From the NCBI GenBank assembly GCA_002433465.1, contig DJIE01000240.1, forward strand, positions 1 to 5,259: a stretch of DNA of 5,259 bases, given 5' to 3'. Within the stretch, counting starts at the first letter, position 1; the number at the start of each line of letters is the position of its first letter. Shown here piece by piece: positions 1-5,259 of this stretch. The DNA comes from Salinisphaera sp. UBA6602. Lineage in GTDB: Bacteria; Pseudomonadota; Gammaproteobacteria; Nevskiales; Salinisphaeraceae. The translations under genes and the position numbers were made by a program. The notes below the pieces were generated by a model. The model was not told the DNA's origin. It was given only the letters and a program-made list of their open reading frames with translations, and searched no databases.

Positions 1-573
1 ACGAACAGCGAGCGGTCGGGCTACGACCGGCTCAAGCCGATATTCGATCGTGCCAACGGCAGCGTCACCGCAGCCAACTCCAGCCCGCTCACCGACGGCG
101 CGGCGGCGATGCTTCTGATGAGCGAAGAGCGCGCCAAGGCGCTCGGCTACGAGCCGCTGGCCTATATCCGCAGCTATGCCTTCGCTGCGAAAACGCCCGA
201 GCGCGATCTGTTGATGGGCCCGGTGCTGGCCGCGCCGCTGGCGCTCGAGCGGGCCGGGCTGTCGCTGTCCGACCTCACGCTCATCGATATGCACGAAGCC
301 TTTGCCGCGCAGGTGGAGGCCAACATCCGCGGCATGGAATCCAAGACCTATCTCAAGGACATGACCGGGCGCGGGCCGCTGGGCACGATCGATCGCGACA
401 TCCTCAACGTGAACGGCGGCTCGATTGCCTTTGGCCATCCGTTCGGCGCCACCGGCGCGCGCATCCTCATTCAGACCGCGCACGAGCTCAAGCGGCGCGG
501 CGGCGGGCTGGCGCTGACTACCGCCTGCGCGGCCGGCGGCATCGGTGCCGCGATGATTCTGGAACGCGACTGA
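1..573 (+). CDS. fadI: 3-ketoacyl-CoA thiolase, FadI type (beta subunit of fatty acid oxidation complex), 3' part only
   Basis: The last 190 codons of a thiolase are visible; the 5' part, including the nucleophilic Cys of the N-terminal thiolase domain, lies before the window. The enzyme cleaves 3-ketoacyl-CoA with CoA to acetyl-CoA and a shortened acyl-CoA, in the cytoplasm. The frame is open from base 1 and ends at TGA 571-573. Seen in order: [13 protein letters not shown] near the window start, then DMHEAFAAQ (His codon 292-294), [16 protein letters not shown] with the catalytic His of GHP at 436-438, and the C-terminal [12 protein letters not shown] with the catalytic Cys at 526-528. The HEAFA form, rather than NEAFA, and similarity along the whole fragment point to FadI (E. 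coli about 436 aa) rather than FadA. It precedes fadJ by 46 bases, the beta-then-alpha order of fadIJ, opposite to fadBA. The methionine at 109 is internal, not a start. The family call is secure; the FadI versus FadA choice is strong but made without a tree. Confidence 0.93.
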   Translation, partial: TNSERSGYDRLKPIFDRANGSVTAANSSPLTDGAAAMLLMSEERAKALGYEPLAYIRSYAFAAKTPERDLLMGPVLAAPLALERAGLSLSDLTLIDMHEAFAAQVEANIRGMESKTYLKDMTGRGPLGTIDRDILNVNGGSIAFGHPFGATGARILIQTAHELKRRGGGLALTTACAAGGIGAAMILERD

Positions 574-619
574 GCGGCCCATCGGCCCCGGTCCACGATT
601 CGACTGCGAGCACAGCGTC

Positions 620-2863
620 ATGAGCAACACCCCCCAACACGTATCGTCCAGCGCGACCGACGAAGTCTTCACGCTGGAAAAACGCGACGACGGCATCGTC
701 ATTCTTCGATTCGCGGTACCCGGCGCGCGCCAGAACACGATCACGGCCGATTTCGCCGATTCCTTCGATCGTGCGTTGGACGCCATCGAGCACGACACGG
801 AAGTGATCGGCGTGGTGCTCATCTCGGACACGCCAGGGTCGTTCCTGGCCGGGGCGGATATCGGTCTGTTCGATCAGGTCGAAAGCGCGGCCGAAGTGGA
901 AGGCTTGTCGAAACGCGGCCAGGCCAGCTTCACCCGGTTGTCGAAACTGCATGTGCCGGTGGTGGCCGCGATCGAGGGCAGTTGTCTGGGCGGGGGTCTG
1001 GAGCTGGCGCTGGCCTGCGATGTGCGTATCGCGGCCGAAAGCCGCGCGACGACGCTTGGCCTGCCGGAAGTGATGCTCGGCCTGCTGCCGGCAGGCGGCG
1101 GCACCCAGCGCCTGCCCCGGCTGGTAGGGATCGCGACCGCGCTCGATCTCATGCTTACCGGGCGCAAACTGCGGGCCGTGCAGGCCCAGAAGATCGGCCT
1201 GGTCGATTCCGTGGTCGCCCCGGAAGCACTGCTTCTGGAGGCGATACGACAGGCTCGTATGGCCGGCAAGCGTTCGTCGACCGCGCGAGCCTCGCTGGTT
1301 CAGCGTGCCCGTGACCGGGTCAGCGATGGCCTCGGCGGGTTGACGAACGCCGCCCTGGAAGACAACCCGGCCGGCCGGCGTGTGTTGTTCGACCAGGCCC
1401 GCAAGACGTTGCGGGCGAAGACGCACGGCCATTATCCCGCGCCGGAGCGCATCATTGACGTGGTGGCGACCGGCTATGCTCAGGGCATAAAGGCCGGCTA
1501 TGCGGCCGAGGCGCGCGCCTTTGGCGAGCTGGCCATGGGCCCGGAGTCCAAGGCGCTGCGCCATGTCTATCACGCCACCGAGTCGCTCAAGAAAGCCACT
1601 TTCGTTGCCCGCAACGTCAAGCCGCGTGCGGTGGCCCATGTCGGCGTGCTGGGCGCGGGGCTGATGGGCGCCGGGATTGCCACGGTCACCGTGGACAAGG
1701 CCGGCCTGCCGGTCCGGCTCAAGGACGTGAGCGACGACGGACTGGCACGGGGCATGCAGCAGGTCCGCTCCTTCTACGACAAGCGGGTGGCGAAAAAGGC
1801 GATGACGCAGGCCGCGGCCGATCGCTGCCTGTATCAGGTCACGGCGACGACCGATTACAGCGGGATCGGGGCCGCGGATATCGTCATCGAAGCCGTATTC
1901 GAGGATCTCGCACTCAAGCAGAGCATGCTCGCGGATGTAGAAGCCGCGGCGGATGCACGGGGTAACCCGGACTGCATCTTTGCGACCAATACCTCGTCGC
2001 TGCCGATCGCCGATATTGCTGCCCATGCCAAACGGCCCGAGAACGTGATCGGCCTGCATTATTTCTCTCCGGTCGAGAAGATGCCGCTGCTCGAGATCAT
2101 CGCTACCGACAAGACGTCGAAGAAGACGATTGCCACCGCGGTCGCCTTCGGCAAGGCCCAGGGCAAGACGGTGATCGTGGTACGGGATGGGCCTGGTTTC
2201 TACACCACGCGCACGCTATCGCCGTATCTCAACGAGGCGGCCCGGTTGCTGGCCGAGGGCGCGAGCGTTCGTGCCATCGACGAAGCGCTGGTCGACTACG
2301 GTTTTCCGGTCGGCCCGCTGACCCTGCTGGACGAAGTGGGCGTGGATGTCGGCGTCAAGGTGGGCCCAATTCTGGAAGCGGCTTTCGGCGAGCGTATGGC
2401 TGCCCCCGATGCCTCGGCCAAGATGATCGATGCGGGCTATCTCGGACGTAAATCCGGCAAGGGTTTTTACGACTACACGGCGAAAAAGAAGAAGGGCGGC
2501 AAGCGTCCGGTCAATGCCGAGCTGGCTACGCTGCTGGCGGACGATGAAAACGGCGGGCCTGCCCCAGGCGCGGCCGAGATCGTGGAACGCTGCACGCTGC
2601 TATTCGTCAACGAAGCCGCCCACTGTCTGTCCGAGCGCATTATCGACGACCCCATGCAGGGCGATATCGGCGCGATCTTCGGCCTTGGTTTTCTGCCGTT
2701 CACCGGCGGGCCGTTTCGCTATGTCGATACGGTGGGCGTACGTCGAATCGTTGATCGCCTGCAAGCACTTGCCGAGCGCCACGGCCCGCGTTTTCGGCCA
2801 GCGCCCATCCTCAAGACCATGGCCCAGGCCACGTCCGATTCCCATCAAAGATTTTATCCGTAA
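620..2863 (+). CDS. fadJ: Fatty acid oxidation complex alpha subunit, FadJ type (enoyl-CoA hydratase / 3-hydroxyacyl-CoA dehydrogenase)
   Basis: This 747-aa protein is expected to hydrate trans-2-enoyl-CoA and oxidise L-3-hydroxyacyl-CoA with NAD+, paired with the thiolase upstream. The crotonase domain covers about residues 15-200: oxyanion-hole AGAD (77-80), GGGLE with Glu128 and LPE with Glu150, matching the two catalytic glutamates of FadB (119 and 139). A linker of about 130 residues follows. The NAD-binding domain starts near 340 with GAGLMG (345-350), then ATNTSSLPI (455-463) and GLHYFSPV. His480 and Glu492 have the 12-residue spacing of the dehydrogenase His-Glu dyad. C-terminal dehydrogenase domains carry GFPVGPLTLLDEVG (561-574) and FLPFTGGPFRY (691-701). 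E. coli FadJ is 714 aa; the excess lies mostly in a longer N-terminus, a longer stretch around 230-262 and the C-terminal tail. ATG 620 is the only plausible start and has a weak GCGAG (606-610) upstream. A lysine-rich loop (622-625, 628) falls in a region that is also basic in E. coli FadJ. Cytoplasmic; no signal peptide seen. Confidence 0.95.
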   Translation: MSNTPQHVSSSATDEVFTLEKRDDGIVILRFAVPGARQNTITADFADSFDRALDAIEHDTEVIGVVLISDTPGSFLAGADIGLFDQVESAAEVEGLSKRGQASFTRLSKLHVPVVAAIEGSCLGGGLELALACDVRIAAESRATTLGLPEVMLGLLPAGGGTQRLPRLVGIATALDLMLTGRKLRAVQAQKIGLVDSVVAPEALLLEAIRQARMAGKRSSTARASLVQRARDRVSDGLGGLTNAALEDNPAGRRVLFDQARKTLRAKTHGHYPAPERIIDVVATGYAQGIKAGYAAEARAFGELAMGPESKALRHVYHATESLKKATFVARNVKPRAVAHVGVLGAGLMGAGIATVTVDKAGLPVRLKDVSDDGLARGMQQVRSFYDKRVAKKAMTQAAADRCLYQVTATTDYSGIGAADIVIEAVFEDLALKQSMLADVEAAADARGNPDCIFATNTSSLPIADIAAHAKRPENVIGLHYFSPVEKMPLLEIIATDKTSKKTIATAVAFGKAQGKTVIVVRDGPGFYTTRTLSPYLNEAARLLAEGASVRAIDEALVDYGFPVGPLTLLDEVGVDVGVKVGPILEAAFGERMAAPDASAKMIDAGYLGRKSGKGFYDYTAKKKKGGKRPVNAELATLLADDENGGPAPGAAEIVERCTLLFVNEAAHCLSERIIDDPMQGDIGAIFGLGFLPFTGGPFRYVDTVGVRRIVDRLQALAERHGPRFRPAPILKTMAQATSDSHQRFYP

Positions 2864-2932
2864 GCACCGCTGTGCGCGTTGCCTCAAGTTGTGGAATCTG
2901 CGCAGACACGCTTTACCCAACGACGCCACCAA

Positions 2933-2944
2933 GGCTCGGGAGCC
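2933..2944 (+). repeat. Small inverted repeat overlapping the fadE ribosome binding site
   Basis: GGCTC, two bases, then GAGCC form a perfect 5-base inverted repeat. As RNA it would fold as a 4-bp stem with a CGGG loop, placing the GGGAG Shine-Dalgarno partly in the loop and partly in the 3' arm. The arms are short and such repeats arise often in GC-rich DNA, so a regulatory role is only a possibility. Confidence 0.3.
2938..2942 (+). promoter_or_regulatory. Ribosome binding site of fadE
   Basis: GGGAG ends 8 bases before ATG 2951, a good Shine-Dalgarno match and spacing. It decides the start of fadE in favour of 2951 over the upstream in-frame TTG 2879, which has no comparable site in the short stretch after the fadJ stop. 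Confidence 0.7.
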
Positions 2945-2950
2945 CCAAGA

Positions 2951-5197
2951 ATGTTTGAAAAACTCATGCACTGGATGCAGGCCAACAACGTGTTGCCGCG
3001 TATTTCCGATACCGAGCGCCAGGCGCTGGAAGCCGGCGATGTATGGATCGACGGCGAATTTTTCTCCGGGCATCCGGACTTCAAGCGCATGCTGGACTCT
3101 CGCTATGGCCAGCTCAGCGTCGAAGAACAGGCGTTCATGGATGGGCCGGTCAACGAGCTGCTCTCGCGGGCCGACTGCAACGAGATTGCCCTGAGCCGGC
3201 GCGTGCCCGACGACATTATCGACTTCATGGCCGAGCAGGGCTTTTTCGGACTGATTATCCCTAAGCCTTACGGCGGCAAGGGCTTTTCGACGCTGGCGCG
3301 CTCGGCGGTCATGGCCAAGGTCACGCCGCACTCGGCGATTCTGTCGACCTATGTCGTGATTCCCAACACGCTGGGCGCCGCGGAACTGCTGGTCGAATAC
3401 GGCACCGATGGTCAGAAAGACCACTATCTGCCGCGGCTCGCGCGCGGCGAGTATCTGCCGTGTTTCGGGCTGACCGAGCCCACCGCCGGCTCGGATGCGG
3501 CCTCGATCACGGCCGACGCCGAGGCGTTTCGCGACGACAACGGCGACGTATCGCTGCGCCTGAACTTCGCCAAGCGCTATATCACCCTCGGCCCGGTGGC
3601 CAATCTCATATCGCTGGCCTGTCGGCTGCGCGACCCGGACAACCTGCTGGGCAAGGGCGAAGCGCCAGGCATAACCGTGGTGCTCATTCATGCCGGCACG
3701 CCGGGTCTGAAGCAGGGCGATCGCCACGAGCCGATCGGCGAGGCGTTCCCCAACGGTCCGCTGATCGGCGAGAACGTCGTGGTCAACGCCGACAATATTC
3801 TCGGCGGAAGAGATCAGGCCGGCGGCGGCTGGCGCATGCTCATGGAAAGCCTCGCAGGCGGGCGCATGGTGTCGTTGCCGGCATCGGCGGTCGGCGGCAT
3901 GCGGACCGTGGCGGCCGCCACCGGCGCCTATTCGATGGTGCGCCAGCAGTTCGGCCTGGCGATCGGCCGCATGGAAGGCGTGGCCACGCCCATCGGGCGG
4001 CTCAACGCGCTGGCCTATATGACCGAGGGCGCGCGCGTGCTGGGCTGTAGCGCGGTGGACGACGGCATCAATCCGCCGGTGGTCTCGGGCGTGCTCAAGG
4101 CCTACACCACCGAGCTGGCGCGCCAGTGCGCAACCGATGCGATGGATGTGTTTTCCGGGGCCGGCGTGATGCAGGGGCCGAACAACATCATCGGCCGCGG
4201 CTATTGCAGCGCGCCGGTGGCGATTACGGTGGAAGGCGCCAATATCATGACCCGTACGCTCATGGTGTTCGGCCAGGGGGCGATCCGTTGCCACCCGCAT
4301 GCGCTAAACGTGGTGCACGCGGTCGAAAACGACGATTCGGCCGCCTTCGCGAAAGGCATGCGCGGCTGGATCGGCCACTTCTTCGCCAATATGGGCCGCA
4401 CGCTCGGCCACGGCGTCACGCGCGGCCTGTTCGTGCGCGTGCCGGACGTCGACAAGGCGACCCGTCGCTACTACAAGAAACTCGGCTGGGCGGCCTCGCG
4501 CTTTGCCCTGTTTACCGATCTGGCGCTGTTCTTCGTGGGCGGCAAGCTCAAGATGCGCGGCAATCTCACCGGCCGCTATGCCGATGCCTTGGCATGGATG
4601 CTGATGGGCTTTTCCACGCTCAAGCGCTACGAGGCCGAAGGCCGCCAGCCGGAAGATCGGGTGCTCGTCGACTATGCACTGCGGCTGAGCCTGGCCAGGG
4701 TCCAGGACGCGTTCGAAGGCATTTATGAAAATTTCGAGGGGCCGCTCGGCACGGTGCTGCGTTGGGTGGCGTTGCCGCTGCTGCGGGTGAACCGGCTGGC
4801 ACGGTTGCCCGACGATCGGTTGGCAGTGGCCTGTGCGGGCGTGTCTCAACGGCTGGATGCACAGAGCGAGCGCCTCAACGCCGACATTTTTATGCCAGAG
4901 AACAGCCACTCCGGCGTCGGGCGTCTGTTCGACGCCTTTCATCGGGTCAGCGAGGCCGCGCCACTGGTCGAGCGCATCAAGGCTGCACAGAAAGAAAAGC
5001 GTCTGCCCGCCGGCGACCCCGACAGCCTGGCCGATGCCGCGCGTGACGCGAGTGTTCTCGACGGCGATGAGGCCGCGCTCGTTACCGCGGCACGCCAGGC
5101 ACGGCTGGCCGCGATCGACGTCGATGTGTTCACCGACGCACAGTTCTTCGAGCGCGCCCAGCAGTCGACGGCCGATGATCGGCGGCAGGCCGCTTGA
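2951..5197 (+). CDS. fadE: Acyl-CoA dehydrogenase, FadE type
   Basis: This 748-aa flavoprotein is expected to catalyse the first oxidation of beta-oxidation, acyl-CoA to trans-2-enoyl-CoA, passing electrons via FAD towards the respiratory chain. It follows FadE nearly end to end: LPRISDTERQALEAG (15-29), VEEQAFMDGPV (57-67), YGTDGQKDHYLPRLARG (150-166), the FAD/substrate segment LTEPTAGSD (174-182), KRYITLGP (208-215), GGGWRMLMESLAGGR (291-305), and VEGAN with Glu428 at the position expected for the catalytic base, followed by FGQGAIRCHPH (440-450). A FadE-specific C-terminal extension (DUF1974-like) fills about 455-735, with TRRYYKKL (504-511), TLKRYEAEGR (556-565) and DGDEAALV (704-711). 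ATG 2951 was chosen because a GGGAG lies 8 bases upstream and FadE similarity begins almost at once. The in-frame TTG at 2879 would add 24 hydrophilic residues unlike FadE. E. coli FadE (814 aa) has about 70 extra N-terminal residues, including hydrophobic segments, that are absent here. Probably co-transcribed with fadJ, 87 bases away. Confidence 0.94.
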   Translation: MFEKLMHWMQANNVLPRISDTERQALEAGDVWIDGEFFSGHPDFKRMLDSRYGQLSVEEQAFMDGPVNELLSRADCNEIALSRRVPDDIIDFMAEQGFFGLIIPKPYGGKGFSTLARSAVMAKVTPHSAILSTYVVIPNTLGAAELLVEYGTDGQKDHYLPRLARGEYLPCFGLTEPTAGSDAASITADAEAFRDDNGDVSLRLNFAKRYITLGPVANLISLACRLRDPDNLLGKGEAPGITVVLIHAGTPGLKQGDRHEPIGEAFPNGPLIGENVVVNADNILGGRDQAGGGWRMLMESLAGGRMVSLPASAVGGMRTVAAATGAYSMVRQQFGLAIGRMEGVATPIGRLNALAYMTEGARVLGCSAVDDGINPPVVSGVLKAYTTELARQCATDAMDVFSGAGVMQGPNNIIGRGYCSAPVAITVEGANIMTRTLMVFGQGAIRCHPHALNVVHAVENDDSAAFAKGMRGWIGHFFANMGRTLGHGVTRGLFVRVPDVDKATRRYYKKLGWAASRFALFTDLALFFVGGKLKMRGNLTGRYADALAWMLMGFSTLKRYEAEGRQPEDRVLVDYALRLSLARVQDAFEGIYENFEGPLGTVLRWVALPLLRVNRLARLPDDRLAVACAGVSQRLDAQSERLNADIFMPENSHSGVGRLFDAFHRVSEAAPLVERIKAAQKEKRLPAGDPDSLADAARDASVLDGDEAALVTAARQARLAAIDVDVFTDAQFFERAQQSTADDRRQAA

Positions 5198-5259
5198 GCC
5201 CATAGCCGCGGCTGGCGACGATGGCACGCTTAGCAGCCGCTGCGAGCGGATTCGAGCCG
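5198..5259. other. Region downstream of fadE, to window end
   Basis: The last 62 bases contain a perfect 10-base palindrome AGCCGCGGCT at 5204-5213 and a 5-bp hairpin CCGCT-gcg-AGCGG at 5237-5249. No T-run follows the hairpin, so it is not a classical intrinsic terminator, though it could mark the end of the transcript. An ATG at 5221 opens a frame to the window end, but only 13 codons are visible and the upstream sequence is a poor ribosome binding site. What follows fadE cannot be decided from here. Confidence 0.3.

Larger units (their letters stand above)
2864..2950 (+). other. fadJ-fadE intergenic gap
   Basis: These 87 bases hold the fadE ribosome binding site and a few short palindromes: GCAC-cgct-GTGC at 2864-2875, CTGCGCAG at 2898-2905 and GGCTC-gg-GAGCC at 2933-2944. 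I see no convincing sigma-70 promoter, no T-run terminator and no match to the FadR or PsrA operator patterns I know. The stretch contains no stop codon in the shared fadJ/fadE frame. The simplest reading is an internal operon spacer, longer than the fadI-fadJ gap. Confidence 0.5.

Noticed and set aside
574..619. Regulatory site or terminator in the fadI-fadJ gap
   Set aside because: Only a 4-bp GGCC-catc-GGCC pairing (576-587) is present, with no T-run or promoter-like hexamers. Most likely a plain operon spacer.
43..774. Repeated ttcgatcgtgc at 43-53 and 764-774
   Set aside because: Both copies encode Phe-Asp-Arg-Ala with the same preferred codons in different proteins; explained by codon bias.
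518..2059. Long minus-strand open frame (513 codons) opposite fadJ
   Set aside because: It lies in the register where its first codon position pairs with the third position of fadJ codons, the usual cause of long antisense frames in GC-rich genes. The product is rich in Arg, His, Gln and Gly with no recognisable domain, while fadJ is conserved throughout.
2879..2950. TTG 2879 as the fadE start
   Set aside because: The added 24 residues are hydrophilic and unlike FadE, TTG is a weak start, and a good Shine-Dalgarno sits just before ATG 2951.
2600..4300. Long minus-strand open frame (566 codons) across the fadJ-fadE junction
   Set aside because: Same mirror register as above. It can cross the junction because fadJ and fadE share a frame. 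Its composition is low-complexity-like (Arg, His, Gly) and shows no family resemblance.
4304..5227. Minus-strand open frame (307 codons) opposite the fadE 3' half
   Set aside because: A shadow of the strongly biased fadE codons. The opposing strand encodes the conserved FadE C-terminal extension.
5237..5249. Hairpin as an intrinsic terminator of the fad operon
   Set aside because: The stem is 5 bp and no run of T follows on either strand.
5221..5259. Possible start of a further gene at ATG 5221
   Set aside because: Only 13 codons are visible, with no good ribosome binding site and no recognisable family sequence.
5247..5259. T-arm-like sequence on the minus strand (CGG-CTCGAAT-CCG), as at the 3' end of a tRNA
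   Set aside because: The loop has C where tRNAs have T54, only three stem pairs are visible, and no CCA follows at the expected place (the bases read CTG). The body of any tRNA would lie outside the window.

Overview
This is a compact, GC-rich, one-strand segment that encodes the fatty acid beta-oxidation spiral. It holds the 3' end of a FadI-type 3-ketoacyl-CoA thiolase (1-573), a complete FadJ-type multifunctional alpha subunit (620-2863) and a complete FadE-type acyl-CoA dehydrogenase (2951-5197). All three read left to right. The only non-coding DNA is a 46-base gap, an 87-base gap and a 62-base tail.

The proteins resemble gammaproteobacterial FadI, FadJ and FadE throughout. The GC-rich codons, with G or C favoured at the third position, and the fadI-fadJ-fadE order suggest a high-GC gammaproteobacterium, possibly a marine or hydrocarbon/lipid-using lineage such as the Salinisphaera/Nevskia-type groups. 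That placement is an inference from overall appearance, not a database result.

The products fit together as one pathway. FadE oxidises acyl-CoA to trans-2-enoyl-CoA. FadJ hydrates it and oxidises the L-3-hydroxyacyl-CoA to 3-ketoacyl-CoA. FadI cleaves that with CoA, releasing acetyl-CoA and a chain two carbons shorter. FadI (beta) and FadJ (alpha) are expected to form one complex. Catalytic residues are intact wherever they fall inside the window; the thiolase nucleophilic Cys lies upstream of it. The most notable departures from the E. coli reference proteins are that this FadE begins right at the conserved domain and lacks the N-terminal hydrophobic region of E. coli FadE, and that fadJ and fadE share a reading frame separated by a single TAA.

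I found no RNA gene, mobile element, CRISPR array or recognisable regulator site, and no sign of an undescribed system. The operon start and promoter lie upstream of the window.
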